The notes under the pieces: model-generated
What the model was told of the DNA's origin: nothing
What the model saw: only the letters and a program-made list of their open reading frames with translations
Database searches by the model: none
Assembly (NCBI RefSeq): GCF_036002505.1
Contig: NZ_DASYTH010000223.1
Location: 11,878-75,877 of the forward strand
DNA length: 64,000 nt
Reading direction: 5' to 3'
Source: DASYTH01 sp036002505
GTDB lineage: Bacteria; Actinomycetota; Actinomycetes; Mycobacteriales; Pseudonocardiaceae
Shown here: positions 17,662 to 26,693 of the stretch, piece after piece
Layout of the letters: every line of letters begins with the position of its first letter
How positions within the stretch are numbered: position 1 is the first letter of the stretch
Made by a program: the position numbers and the translations under genes

Positions 17662-19137
17662 CTACGCGGCCGGAATCAGCTCGTAGTCGGCGGGGTCGAT
17701 CCTGTGGGTGCGCAGCCAGTAGCGCCAGGTGAAGCCGGGCCAGATGGTGCGGTTGACGCCCTTCGCGTCCAGGTACCAGCTCGTGCAGCCGCCGGTGGTC
17801 CAGATCCCGTTCGCCAGGCGGTGCTGGATGTCGGCCTGGAACCGGTCCTGGACGCCCTGGCGCACCTCGATCGCGCCGGACCGGTTCCGCTCGGTGAGCT
17901 TGATCGCGCCGGAGACGTAGCGGATCTGTGATTCGATCATGAACACCACGGAGTTGTGGCCGAGGCCGGTGTTCGGGCCGAGCAGGAAGAACAGGTTCGG
18001 GAAGCCCGCCACGCTCATGCCGAGGTGGGTCTGGATGCCCGCGGTGCGCCACTCCTTGGCCAGGTCCCGGCCGTCCCGCCCGGTGATGTTCAGATAGTCG
18101 TAGCCGTCGGTGACCTGGAACCCGGTACCGAAGATGATCACGTCGGCGTCCCGCTCGACGCCGGCGGTGTCCACGACGCTCGCCGAACGCACCTCGGCCA
18201 CGCCGCCGGTGACCAGGTGCACGTTGTCCCGGTTCAGCGCGGGGTAGAAGTCGTTGGCGACCAGCACCCGCTTGCAGCCCATGGCGTAGTCCGGGGTGAG
18301 CTGGGCACGCAGCGAAGGGTCGGAGATGGACCGCTCCAGGTTCCACCGGGCGAACTTCTCGGCGAACTTGAGCATCCGCGGGTGCCCGTTGAACCCCAGC
18401 GCCCGCGCCTCGAGCAGCCAGTAGAGCAGGTTCCGGTACGCCCGCTGCGCCCCGGGTACGCGGTGGAACAGCGCCTTCGCCCAGTCCGGGATCGGGTGGT
18501 CGGGCTTGGGCAGGATCCACGGCGGGGTGCGCTGGTAGAGGTCCAACCGCCCGGCCAGCGGCGCGATCCGCGGCACGAACTGGATGGCGCTGGCCCCGGT
18601 GCCGATCACGGCCACCCGCTTGCCGCGCAGGTCGACGTCGTGGTTCCACAGCGCGGAGTGGAACGCCGGACCAGGGAAGCCGTCCAGCCCGGGCAGCGCC
18701 GGGATGTTCGGGATGTGCAGCGCGCCGATGCCGGCCACCAGGAACCGGGCGACGTACTCGGCACCGGTGGCGGTGGCGACGTGCCAGCGCAGCTCGTCGG
18801 CGTCCCACCGGGCCCCGGCCACCTCGACCCCGAAGTGGATGTTGCGGCGCAGGCCGTACCTGTCGGTGACCCGCCGCAGGTAGTCCCAGATCTCCTGCTG
18901 CGACGAGAACGACCGGGTCCAGTCGGGGTTCTGCTCGAAGGAGAACGAGTACAGGTGCGACTGGATGTCGCAGGCACAGCCCGGGTAGGTGTTGTCCCGC
19001 CAGGTGCCGCCCACGTCGTCGGCCTTCTCCAGCACGACGAAGTCCTCGCGGCCGTCCCGGCGGAGCTGGATGGCCATGCCGAGCCCGGAGAACCCGGTGC
19101 CCACCACGATCACGCCGGTCTCCACCCGCTCGGCCAT
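17662..19137 (-). CDS. Flavin-containing (Baeyer-Villiger-type) monooxygenase
   Basis: A 491-residue NADPH- and FAD-dependent class B monooxygenase that inserts one oxygen into ketones, steroids or similar lipophilic compounds. The FAD Rossmann motif is VVGTGFSGLG at residues 9-18, and the second nucleotide motif is VIGTGASAIQF. The fingerprint FxGxxxHxxxW is FPGPAFHSALW, matching Baeyer-Villiger enzymes. GCACDIQSHLYSFSF is typical of the cyclohexanone/phenylacetone group. ATG 19137 has AGGAGGTGC at the right distance. It is divergent from the TetR gene at 19202, whose product probably controls it, and is paralogous to the enzyme at 22749. The substrate is unknown. Confidence 0.93.
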   Translation of the reverse strand: MAERVETGVIVVGTGFSGLGMAIQLRRDGREDFVVLEKADDVGGTWRDNTYPGCACDIQSHLYSFSFEQNPDWTRSFSSQQEIWDYLRRVTDRYGLRRNIHFGVEVAGARWDADELRWHVATATGAEYVARFLVAGIGALHIPNIPALPGLDGFPGPAFHSALWNHDVDLRGKRVAVIGTGASAIQFVPRIAPLAGRLDLYQRTPPWILPKPDHPIPDWAKALFHRVPGAQRAYRNLLYWLLEARALGFNGHPRMLKFAEKFARWNLERSISDPSLRAQLTPDYAMGCKRVLVANDFYPALNRDNVHLVTGGVAEVRSASVVDTAGVERDADVIIFGTGFQVTDGYDYLNITGRDGRDLAKEWRTAGIQTHLGMSVAGFPNLFFLLGPNTGLGHNSVVFMIESQIRYVSGAIKLTERNRSGAIEVRQGVQDRFQADIQHRLANGIWTTGGCTSWYLDAKGVNRTIWPGFTWRYWLRTHRIDPADYELIPAA

Positions 19138-19166
19138 GTGGCACCTCCTTGTCCAGAATCGCACCT

Positions 19167-19191
19167 TACTTCAAGTAGGTTACTTCCGGTA
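19167..19191. promoter_or_regulatory. Candidate TetR operator between monooxygenase and tetR genes
   Basis: TACTTCAAGTA (19167-19177) is a perfect 5-1-5 palindrome, and 14 bp on there is a related TACTTCCGGTA (19181-19191). The pair fills the 64-bp divergent intergenic space between the monooxygenase and the TetR gene, where autoregulatory TetR proteins normally bind. Confidence 0.6.
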
Positions 19192-19201
19192 GAGTCCCTG
19201 C

Positions 19202-19822
19202 ATGGCCCCCGAGCGGCGACGGCGGATGCCGCGTGCCGAGCGTGAACGGCAGATGGTCTCGGTCGCCGAGCGGATGTTCGCCGAGCGTGGCTACCAGGCG
19301 GCCTCGATGGACGAGATCGCCGAGCGGGTGGGCGTCTCGAAACCCATGCTGTACGAGTACTTCGGGTCCAAGGAGGGCCTGTTCGTAGCGTGCATCCGGC
19401 AGGCAAGGGCCGAGCTGCTGGCCGTCTCCACCGAGTCCATCGCCGGCCGCACCTCCGCCGAGGACGCCCTGCGCACCGGCCTGATCGCGTTCTTCGAGTT
19501 CACCGAATCACACCGGCGGTCCTGGGAGCTGATCCGGCGCGAGGCGATCGTGGCCGGACCGGCGGCGGTCGACGAGATCGAGGCCATCCGCCGGCAGCAG
19601 ACCGCCCTGGACACGGCGCTGTTCGCCACCTTCCTGCCGGACGTCCCCGGGCAGGAGCTGGCGGCCATGGCGGAGATCGTGGTGGGCGCCTGCGAGCGGC
19701 TCTCGGTCTGGTACGTACAGCAGGAGGGGGTCAGCGCCAAACAGGCCGCGGAGTACGTCATGCAGCTGGTCTGGTACGGCCTGCGGGACCGGCTCGAGCG
19801 CCGGCCCGGGTCCCCTACTTGA
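19202..19822 (+). CDS. TetR-family transcriptional repressor
   Basis: A 206-residue regulator. The N-terminal HTH (residues 10-56) reads RMFAERGYQAASMDEIAERV then SKPMLYEYFGSKEGLF, a canonical TetR signature. The C-terminal ligand domain contains RSWELIRREAIVAGPAAVDEI and is of the TetR_C type often seen beside monooxygenase genes. It starts at ATG 19202, with 64 bp to the divergent monooxygenase and two palindromes between them, so it most likely represses that gene and itself until the substrate or a related lipid binds. Confidence 0.92.
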   Translation: MAPERRRRMPRAERERQMVSVAERMFAERGYQAASMDEIAERVGVSKPMLYEYFGSKEGLFVACIRQARAELLAVSTESIAGRTSAEDALRTGLIAFFEFTESHRRSWELIRREAIVAGPAAVDEIEAIRRQQTALDTALFATFLPDVPGQELAAMAEIVVGACERLSVWYVQQEGVSAKQAAEYVMQLVWYGLRDRLERRPGSPT

Positions 19823-19952
19823 TCGATCATTCGGTCTTTTGTGCGGCTACGACCTGCGAAACCGCCGCCGATTGGGTTAAGTGCGTCATGCAGGGAATGG
19901 GATGGGGTCCAACGTAGGTACGGCGTGGGAGCAGAGAAGGTGGGGCGCGAAC

Positions 19953-20345
19953 ATGGCGGAGCCGATCGAAGCCAACTACACCCCCGACGGCGATGACTGG
20001 ACCATCACGATCAAGGGTCGGGGCAGGACGCTGAAAGCCACGGCACCGGGCATCATCGCCGCTCGGGACCGCACCGACCAGCTCGTCGAGGAACTGGCCC
20101 CGGACGACGAGTACCGCACCGTGGTGCACCTGCTCAACGGCGACGCGGTCGAGTTCACCACGGCCTACCTGACCGCCCGGATGACCACCAAGTCCGAGCC
20201 GCCGCCCTCGGCCGAGCCGGAGGAGCCGCCGCAGCCGGAGCCCGCCGCCGAGGCCGCGCCGGCCAGGAAGGCTCCGAGCCCCCGGCCCCGCGAGCCGGAG
20301 GAGGCCTCGGCGGCCGACGAGGTGGCCTCGCCGTCGGCTAGCTGA
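19953..20345 (+). CDS. Small protein of unknown function with acidic Pro/Ala-rich tail
   Basis: A 130-residue protein I do not recognise. Residues 1-70 look folded (WTITIKGRGRTLKATAPGI, then LVEELAPDDEYRTVVHLLNG) with a beta-alpha pattern slightly reminiscent of HicB-like proteins. Residues 85-130 are a low-complexity Pro/Glu/Ala tail. ATG 19953 follows GAAGGTGGGG. The last 8 bp overlap the convergent DUF3618 gene. The call as a gene rests on frame, ribosome-binding site and codon pattern. Confidence 0.7.
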   Translation: MAEPIEANYTPDGDDWTITIKGRGRTLKATAPGIIAARDRTDQLVEELAPDDEYRTVVHLLNGDAVEFTTAYLTARMTTKSEPPPSAEPEEPPQPEPAAEAAPARKAPSPRPREPEEASAADEVASPSAS

Positions 20346-20559
20346 AGATCTTCCGCAGCAGGAACAGGAAGATCAGCGCGCCGAGGCCGATCAGCGGGTA
20401 CTTGACCTTCGGCTGGTTGAGCTTGCTGACCGCGCTCGCCCGGGCGTTGTCGACCAGCCGCTTGGGATTGGCCTGGGTGCCGAGCCGGTCCAGGGTCGAG
20501 GCCAGCGCGTCCCGCGCCTCCTCGATCTCCCGCTGAATGGTGTCTGGGTCCCTGGCCAC
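20338..20559 (-). CDS. DUF3618 family small membrane protein
   Basis: A 73-residue protein. The N-terminal half (PDTIQREIEEARDALASTLD) is the DUF3618 signature: a charged amphipathic helix. The end is one membrane helix (YPLIGLGALIFLFLL) followed by RKIFS. Family members are found across actinomycetes and have no settled function; they are usually near membrane or stress genes. GTG 20559 has a perfect AGGAGGAAT four bases upstream. It overlaps the convergent upstream gene by 8 bp. Confidence 0.85.
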   Translation of the reverse strand: MARDPDTIQREIEEARDALASTLDRLGTQANPKRLVDNARASAVSKLNQPKVKYPLIGLGALIFLFLLRKIFS

Positions 20560-20633
20560 GATTCCTCCTCGCCCGCATGCCTGGCGCCCCACCGTAGAGG
20601 AAACCGGCCCGGTCCGTGCGCCGACCCGCCGCC

Positions 20634-20822
20634 TCAGCCCGGAGCCACGCCCACCGCGGTGACGCGCCTCAGGAACCGGGGGTACCCGGGCCCGGCCGAG
20701 CCCCATGTGTGCTGGGCCATCACCCGAAGCCTCGGATACACCGCCGCCGCGATCTCCTCCTCGGTCCGGTCCGGATGGTCACACCACACGTGCAGCACCG
20801 CACCGAGGTTCCCGTCAGTCAT
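20634..20822 (-). pseudogene. Severed C-terminal segment of the GH20 gene (same frame)
   Basis: These 62 codons continue the GH20 frame without any shift immediately after the TAG at 20823-20825. They begin ATG ACT and end with PRFLRRVTAVGVAPG. The content (WCDHPDRTEE, AQHTWG) belongs to the end of the GH20 barrel. Translation could restart at this ATG, but the product alone would not be an enzyme. Confidence 0.75.
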
Positions 20823-21998
20823 CTACGGCCGCCAGCCGGCGTACATCACCGCGGGCGGCACGTTGAACGGCGCCGACACGCCGCCGGTCACGTAGTACGT
20901 GGGGGTGAACGCCGCGTTCTGCACCCGGTGTCCGGCGGCCACCAGGTCCGCCGGGCGGCACGCCGGCCCGCACCACGGCGTGCGGCCACCGGCCGACCAG
21001 TGCTCCACGACCACCTCCGGGCTGACCACGCCGGGCGCCCGGATGCCGTCGTTCCACATCCGCGCGGTCTTCCCGGCCGCGCGCACCACACCGCCTGCCC
21101 AGTCCACGAACCGGGCGAACGCGCGCGGCCCGGAAAGTCGCGGGTACGCGCGGAAGTCCCGGACGTACTCGTCGGCTCCGATGTGCCAGTACTCGCCGGG
21201 GAACAGCGGAAGAAACTCGCCGAGCAGGTCGCCCATCAGCGCGTAGGCCGCGGGATTCGACAGGTCGATGAGCCCGTCGCGTACCCGTCCGCGCCGGCTC
21301 ACCAGCTTCAACTCCGGATGAGCGGCGAGGATCGCCCCCATGTGCGCGGGAAAGTCGATCTCCGGCAGCACCCGCACGTGGTAGCGGGCCGCGTACCCGA
21401 CCAGTTCCTTGATCTCGGCCCTGGAGTAGTGCGCGGCGGACGTGATCTCCGGGTGCGTCCCGCTTTCCAGCCGGAACCCGAGGTCGTCGCTCAGATGCAG
21501 GTGCAGGTGGTTGAGCTTGAGATAGCCCAGCTCGCGGATCTGCCGCCGCAGGAACGCCATCGTGAGGTACTTCCGCCCGACGTCGAGCATCAGCCCGCGC
21601 TCGGGATAGGCCGGCCGGTCCTCCGCGCGGCCGGCCGGAATCACCCAGTCCTGGCGCAGGAGTTGGAGGAGCGTCCGGGTCCCGTGGAAGGCCCCGGCAG
21701 CGCCGGTCCCCCGGATCTCCGTGACCGGCCCGATGTCGAGCCGGTAACCCTCGCCGGACCCGCCGTCCATGCCGAGCACGACGTCACCCGGGCCCGCCCA
21801 GTGATCCCCGAGCCACGGAATGCTGACTCCGGTCACAGCTTGTAACTCACCGGCGAGCAGTTCGGCCGTGCCGGAGAGCCGGGGGTCCGAAGCCAGCACC
21901 CTGGTTCCCGGGCCGAACCGGTAGGCGCCCGTGCCGGGCATCCATGTCCGCAGAGCGGGAATCACCGCAGGTCCCCGGCCGCCCCCGACTGTCCACAT
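20823..21998 (-). pseudogene. GH20 beta-N-acetylhexosaminidase, interrupted by in-frame TAG
   Basis: A glycoside hydrolase family 20 enzyme removing terminal GlcNAc or GalNAc. Visible parts are a GH20b-like N-terminal domain and a catalytic barrel with HLHLSDDLGFRLES, PEIDFPAHMGA and HIGADEY (the catalytic Asp-Glu pair). The frame ends at TAG 20823-20825 after VMYAGWRP. The next codon in the same frame is ATG and the frame continues to 20634 with HVWCDHPDRTEEEIAAAV and LRVMAQHTWG, which is the normal GH20 C-terminus including the active-site Trp region. So a full protein of about 454 residues is cut at residue 391. No secretion signal is evident after ATG 21998. Start uncertain. Confidence 0.8.
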
Positions 21999-22112
21999 GG
22001 GATCCGCCCTGCCGCCCGGAAACGGGATGTTCACCCCAGGTTTGACCCATCCATCGTGCCCACCGGCCGCGCGTCGACGCAAGAGGTTTCTTGCATCAGT
22101 AGCATTGCGTGT

Positions 22113-22712
22113 ATGGGCTCTCACACTCGCGAACGGATCATGGATGTCGCCCTGCATCTGTTCGCCGAGAAGGGGGTCGCCGCCACCCCGATCACCGCGA
22201 TCGAGAAGGCGGCCGGCCTGTCTCCGGGGAGCGGCAGTTTCTACCGCCACTTCAAGGATAAGACGGAGCTCCTGTCCGCCGTCGTCGACCGCGAGATGGT
22301 CCGGGTCAAGAAGGATCCGGACGCCCAGGTGTCGCACGCACCGGCGGACCTGCCGCCCGCCGAGGCCCTGGCCATCCAACTCCGCGCCGACCTCGACTTC
22401 CTGCGGGAACTGCTGCCGATGATGGCGATCCTGATGTGGGAACGTGGCCGGGCCCCGAACCTCGCCCAGCGGGTGCAGGAGACGATGGTCGAGCGCGGCG
22501 TCGACCTCGGCATCGCCGACCTGCTGTTCAAGGCCCCGATCGCGGTCGTCAAGGACGACCCCGCCGGGGCCGCCACCGTGATGATGTCCGCGGTCGTCGG
22601 CTACTTCCTGACGGTCGAGTACTTCGGCAGACCGCCAGCCGACGTCACCCCGGAACAGTTCACCCGGACGCTGGCCCGGTTACTCATCGACACCGGCGAG
22701 GAATCCCAGTAA
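22113..22712 (+). CDS. TetR-family transcriptional regulator
   Basis: A 199-residue TetR protein. The HTH occupies residues 4-50 (RIMDVALHLFAEKGVAATPI then GSGSFYRHFKDKTELL). The C-terminal domain has the YFLTVEYFGRPPADV segment seen in actinomycete TetR proteins of lipid or steroid metabolism. ATG 22113 was chosen because upstream codons do not look coding. It is divergent from the GH20 gene and 36 bp upstream of the second monooxygenase, and so probably controls that operon. Confidence 0.9.
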   Translation: MGSHTRERIMDVALHLFAEKGVAATPITAIEKAAGLSPGSGSFYRHFKDKTELLSAVVDREMVRVKKDPDAQVSHAPADLPPAEALAIQLRADLDFLRELLPMMAILMWERGRAPNLAQRVQETMVERGVDLGIADLLFKAPIAVVKDDPAGAATVMMSAVVGYFLTVEYFGRPPADVTPEQFTRTLARLLIDTGEESQ

Positions 22713-22748
22713 ACTAATTGGCTCCTCGCCAACAGACCGGAGACCCGG

Positions 22749-24194
22749 ATGCCCTCCGCCCTGATCATCGGCACCGGCTTCGCCGGCATCGGCATGGCCA
22801 TCGAGCTGCAGCGCGCCGGGCTCGGCGACGTGACGCTCCTGGAAAAGGCAGCGGACCTGGGCGGCGTATGGCGGGAGAACACCTACCCCGGCGCGGGCTG
22901 CGACATCCCGTCGCCCTACTACTCGTTCTCCTTCGCGCCCAACCCGTTGTGGCCCATGCGGTTCTCGCTGCGCGAGGACATTCACGCCTACCTCGGCGCG
23001 GTCACCGACCGGTACCGGCTGCGGGAGAAGATCCACTTCAACACCGAGGTCACCGGCGCCGCGTGGGACGAGGGACGCGGCGTGTGGCGGGTGGAGACGG
23101 CCACCGGCCGGACCTACGAGGCGAACGTCCTCATTCCCGCCGTCGGCCAGCTCTCCCGGCCGGCCTGGCCCGCCATCCCGGGCCGGGAGACGTTCACCGG
23201 GCACGCCTTCCACTCGGCGGAGTGGGACCACTCCGGTGATCTGACCGGCAGACGCGTCGCGGTGATCGGCACCGGAGCGAGCGCCATCCAGTTCGTGCCG
23301 CGGATCCAGCCGGAGGTCGGGCAGCTGACGCTGTTCCAGCGTTCCGCGCCGTACGTCGTGCCCAAGGCCGACACCGCCTACCGGCCGTGGCAGCACACCC
23401 TGTACCGCCGCATCCCGCAGACCCAACTACTGGAACGCGCTTTCTTCTGGGCGCTCTGCGAGTTCGCCACGGTCGGGTTGAAGAGCGACAACGCCATCAC
23501 CAGGTCCGTCGACCTGCTCGCCCGGGCCATGCGCCGGCGGCAGATCAAGGACCCGGTGCTGCGTGCCAAGCTCACCCCGGACTACCCGGCCGGCTGCAAG
23601 CGGGTGCTGTTCGCCAGCAACTACTACCCCGCGCTCACCCAGCCGAACGTGTCCGTGGAAACCAACCCCGTCAAGGAGATCACCCCGACCGGCGTGCGCA
23701 CCGCGGGCGGCGCGCACCATGCGGCCGACGTGATCATCTACGCCACCGGCTTCCGCACCACCGAGTTCCTCGGCCCGATGAAGGTGCTCGGGCTCGCCGG
23801 CCGCGATCTGCGCGACATCTGGAGCGGCGGCGCCCGCGCGTACTACGGCATCGCGGTTCCCGGTTTCCCCAACATGTTCCTGATGTACGGCCCGAACACC
23901 AACCTGGGCTGTGGTTCGATCATCTACATGCTGGAGCGGCAGGCCCGCTACATCCGCCAGGCCGTGCAGCACCTCGCCGCCACCGGATCGTCCTCTGTGG
24001 ACGTTCGGTCGGAGGTCGCGGACCGCTTCGACGAGGAGGTGCAGCGCCGGCTGGGCCACAGCGTCTGGTCGCTGTGCCGCAGCTGGTACCGGGAGCCCAC
24101 CGGCCGGATCTCCACCAACTGGCCGGGCCTGGTGTCCGAATACCACCGCAGAACCAGGACCCTCGACCCGTCCGACTACCGGGTGACGCCATGA
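22749..24194 (+). CDS. Flavin-containing (Baeyer-Villiger-type) monooxygenase, second copy
   Basis: A 481-residue FAD/NADPH monooxygenase paralogous to the one at 17662. The FAD motif IIGTGFAGIG is at residues 6-15, the fingerprint is FTGHAFHSAEW, and the NADPH motif is VIGTGASAIQFVP. The C-terminus (SLCRSWYREPTGRISTNWPG) has the SWY...G..NWPG pattern of the group that includes steroid and long-chain ketone monooxygenases. It is the middle gene of a TetR-monooxygenase-TetR operon: 36 bp after the first TetR stop and a 4-bp ATGA overlap with the second TetR. Confidence 0.93.
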   Translation: MPSALIIGTGFAGIGMAIELQRAGLGDVTLLEKAADLGGVWRENTYPGAGCDIPSPYYSFSFAPNPLWPMRFSLREDIHAYLGAVTDRYRLREKIHFNTEVTGAAWDEGRGVWRVETATGRTYEANVLIPAVGQLSRPAWPAIPGRETFTGHAFHSAEWDHSGDLTGRRVAVIGTGASAIQFVPRIQPEVGQLTLFQRSAPYVVPKADTAYRPWQHTLYRRIPQTQLLERAFFWALCEFATVGLKSDNAITRSVDLLARAMRRRQIKDPVLRAKLTPDYPAGCKRVLFASNYYPALTQPNVSVETNPVKEITPTGVRTAGGAHHAADVIIYATGFRTTEFLGPMKVLGLAGRDLRDIWSGGARAYYGIAVPGFPNMFLMYGPNTNLGCGSIIYMLERQARYIRQAVQHLAATGSSSVDVRSEVADRFDEEVQRRLGHSVWSLCRSWYREPTGRISTNWPGLVSEYHRRTRTLDPSDYRVTP

Positions 24195-24808
24195 CCACAG
24201 CGACGCCGCGCTGGCGCAGACTGGAACCCGACCAGCGCCGCGAGCAGATCCTCGTCTGCGCCATCAAACTGTTCGGTGAGCGCCCGTACTCCGCGGTGTC
24301 CACCACCGAGCTCGCCCGCGAGGCCGGCGTGGCCCGCGGGTTGATCAACCACTACTTCGGCACCAAGCGCGATCTCTACCTGGAGGTCGTGCGACGGATG
24401 GTGACCCTGCCGGAGAGCGCCGTACGCCGGCTGCCCAAAGGCTCGCTGGACGAACGCGTCGACAGCGCCGTCGCCTGGTTCCTGGACGCGGTGTCGCGCA
24501 ACCCCAAGACCTGGCTCGCCGCCATCGGCGCCGAGGGCGTCGGCGACGACCCGGAAGTCGATCGGATCCTCGCCGAGGCCGACGACATCGCCGCCGAGCG
24601 GGTGCTCGAGGCCGCCGACCTCGCGCACGTGGTGGCGCACCGCGAGGAGCTGCGCGCGATGATCCGCAGCTACAACGCGCTGGTGCGGGCCGCCGCCCGG
24701 GAATGGCTGGTCCGCGCCACCCTGCCGCGCGAGCACGTCCAGCTCCTGCTCACCAACACCCTGCTCTCCATCCTCCGCGACACGTTCCCCACCGTCCGCA
24801 AGGACTAG
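24191..24808 (+). CDS. TetR-family transcriptional regulator
   Basis: A 205-residue TetR protein translationally coupled (ATGA) to the preceding monooxygenase. The HTH reads AIKLFGERPYSAVSTTELAR then RGLINHYFGTKRDLYLEVVR. The rest is helical and not further classified. Two TetR genes flanking one monooxygenase suggest control by two ligands or of two promoters. The last 4 bp overlap the end of the convergent DUF3224 gene. Confidence 0.92.
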   Translation: MTTATPRWRRLEPDQRREQILVCAIKLFGERPYSAVSTTELAREAGVARGLINHYFGTKRDLYLEVVRRMVTLPESAVRRLPKGSLDERVDSAVAWFLDAVSRNPKTWLAAIGAEGVGDDPEVDRILAEADDIAAERVLEAADLAHVVAHREELRAMIRSYNALVRAAAREWLVRATLPREHVQLLLTNTLLSILRDTFPTVRKD

Positions 24809-25212
24809 AGCGCGTACTCCAGCGTGTAGGTGTGCGAGCCGTCCTCGTCCCGCTTGATCATGATCTGCCCGGTGATCCCGGCAAGCTCATCGCCGCCGGT
24901 GCCAGGAACGATCTTCACCGCGAACCCGTCCGGCCCCGCCGTGTGCATCAGCACGAAACTGCCCTTGCGCCCGTGCACGCTGCCCGTGACCCGCTCCACC
25001 GCCACGTACGCCACACCCTGGAACTCGCCACCGTCCCCGGGAACGCTCACCCCGAGCATGTTCACCACGCTCGTGCCCGCCAGGTCACCCTGGAACGTCT
25101 TGGTCAACCGGGTGCGGCCGAGCTTCGCCGCCTCGCCCTCGTCGAAGATGTCGTCGTCCCAGGAGTCGATCTCGAACGTCCCGGTCGCGCTCTGGCTGCT
25201 CATGCCGATCAT
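24805..25212 (-). CDS. DUF3224 family protein
   Basis: A 135-residue cytosolic beta-barrel protein of the DUF3224 family (allene-oxide-cyclase-like fold). Typical features are TGTFEIDSWDDD at the start, RLTKTFQGDLAGTSVV and the GSFVLMHTAG core. The function of the family is unknown; members are often beside stress or redox genes. The ATG at 25212 overlaps the exonuclease III stop by ATGA, which favours it over the internal ATG at 25203. It is the last gene of a tetR-xthA-DUF3224 set. Confidence 0.88.
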   Translation of the reverse strand: MIGMSSQSATGTFEIDSWDDDIFDEGEAAKLGRTRLTKTFQGDLAGTSVVNMLGVSVPGDGGEFQGVAYVAVERVTGSVHGRKGSFVLMHTAGPDGFAVKIVPGTGGDELAGITGQIMIKRDEDGSHTYTLEYAL

Positions 25213-26072
25213 TTTGACTGCGGCAACTTCACCGCGCGCCTCCGGGTGGCCGGCGCCGACGGCGGCGGCACCACCGGCCCGATGTCCCCGTCCGGCGCCT
25301 CATCCAGGTCGACGATCACCGGCGCATGATCGCTCGGCCCGGTCCCCTTCCGCGCATGCCGGTCCACCCACGCCGCCTTGACCCTGGTCGCGACCGGCCC
25401 GGTGGCCAGCACCAGGTCGATCCGCATCCCCAGGTCCTGGTGGAACATCCCCGCCCGGTAGTCCCAGTAAGTGAACACCCGCTTATCCGGCCACCGGTCC
25501 CGCACCACGTCGCTCAGCCCCACGCCCTGCAGCTCCGCCAACGCCTCCCGCTCCGGCGCCGTCACGTGCGTCTGCCCGACATACGCGGCAGGATCGAACA
25601 CGTCCTCGTCGGCCGGCGCGATGTTCATGTCCCCACACACCACCGCGTCCGTCGGCCCCGCCGCGATCACCTCTCGCAACGCCGCCAGCCACGCCAGCTT
25701 GTAGTGATAGTGGTCGGAGTCCGGCACCCGCCCGTTCGGCACGTACACCGAGTGCACCCGCACCCCACCGCAGGTCGCCGCCACCGCCCGCGCCTCCTGG
25801 TGCGGAAACCCCGGCGCCCCCGCCACCCCGGTCACCACGTCGTCGAGCCCAACGCGCGACAGGATCGCCACCCCGTTCCACTGCACCTCGCCGTACACCG
25901 CGACCTCGTACCCCCGGTTCGCGAGCTCCTCGCCGAGCAACGCGGTGAAGGCGTCGTCGGCCAGCTTCGTCTCCTGCAGGCACACCACATCCGGCCGCCG
26001 CTGATCCAGCCACGGCAACAACCGCGGCATCCGCTGCTTGACCGAGTTCACATTCCACGTCGCGATCCGCAC
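25209..26072 (-). CDS. xthA: Exodeoxyribonuclease III
   Basis: A 287-residue Mg-dependent AP endonuclease and 3'-5' exonuclease of base-excision repair. It carries the whole motif set: RIATWNVNSVKQR at the start, LQETKL (metal-binding Glu), WNGVAILSR, CGDMNIAP (catalytic Asp-Asn), and GPSDHAPV (catalytic His). Length matches bacterial XthA. Of two adjacent GTG codons the second (26072) was chosen because it begins directly with VRIATWN. It lies 10 bp downstream of a TetR gene and overlaps the DUF3224 gene by 4 bp. Confidence 0.95.
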   Translation of the reverse strand: MRIATWNVNSVKQRMPRLLPWLDQRRPDVVCLQETKLADDAFTALLGEELANRGYEVAVYGEVQWNGVAILSRVGLDDVVTGVAGAPGFPHQEARAVAATCGGVRVHSVYVPNGRVPDSDHYHYKLAWLAALREVIAAGPTDAVVCGDMNIAPADEDVFDPAAYVGQTHVTAPEREALAELQGVGLSDVVRDRWPDKRVFTYWDYRAGMFHQDLGMRIDLVLATGPVATRVKAAWVDRHARKGTGPSDHAPVIVDLDEAPDGDIGPVVPPPSAPATRRRAVKLPQSK

Positions 26073-26082
26073 CACGCCAACG

Positions 26083-26679
26083 TTAGCCGTGCGCACCGAC
26101 GCTCAGCAGGCGGAGGGTGCGGTCTACCAGCCCGGCACGGAACTCGTCGGTGATCGGCTCGTGGCTGACCAGGAGGCGGAAGTAGACGGGGCCGAGCAGC
26201 GACTCGGTGGCCGCGACGGCGTCCACGTCCGGGGTTGCGTCGCCGCGCCGCTGCGCTCGCCGGATGATCTCCGCCGTGCGGTCGAGGATGCCGGCCCAGT
26301 AGCCCCGCGCGGCCTCGGCGAGGTCGCCGTCCGCACTGCCGGCGACCAGCCGCAGCATCACCGCGGCGGCCGGCGTTCCCACCGTGCCCGCCACCCGCGC
26401 GAGCACGTCCTCGAGATCCTCGCGCAGCGTGCCGGTGTCGGGCAGCGGGGTGTCCAGCGGGGTCAGCTCGACGAGCAGGTCCGCCATCAGCCGCTCGGTC
26501 GACAACCACCGGCGGTAGATGGTGGCCCGGTGCACGCCCGCCTGCTCGGCCAGCCGGTCGACGGCCAGGTTCTCCGGATCCCCACTCTCCAACGCCCGGC
26601 GCACGGCCTCGAACACCCGCGCCCGAACCTGCGCGTTCCGCCCCCCGGGCCGAGCCTTCACCTGATCAACCGACGCCAC
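26083..26679 (-). CDS. TetR-family repressor
   Basis: A 198-residue TetR protein. HTH residues are VFEAVRRALESGDPENLAVD then VHRATIYRRWLSTERLMADL. The C-terminal part (RGYWAGILDRTAEIIRRAQ, LLGPVYFRLLVSHEPITDEF) is the TetR_C_11-like type found in many actinomycete efflux or oxidase repressors. Two GCGAC-N4-GTCGC palindromes lie between it and the divergent gene at 26760, which is its likely target together with its own operon. Confidence 0.92.
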   Translation of the reverse strand: MASVDQVKARPGGRNAQVRARVFEAVRRALESGDPENLAVDRLAEQAGVHRATIYRRWLSTERLMADLLVELTPLDTPLPDTGTLREDLEDVLARVAGTVGTPAAAVMLRLVAGSADGDLAEAARGYWAGILDRTAEIIRRAQRRGDATPDVDAVAATESLLGPVYFRLLVSHEPITDEFRAGLVDRTLRLLSVGAHG

Positions 26680-26693
26680 CCGCGCATCCTATC

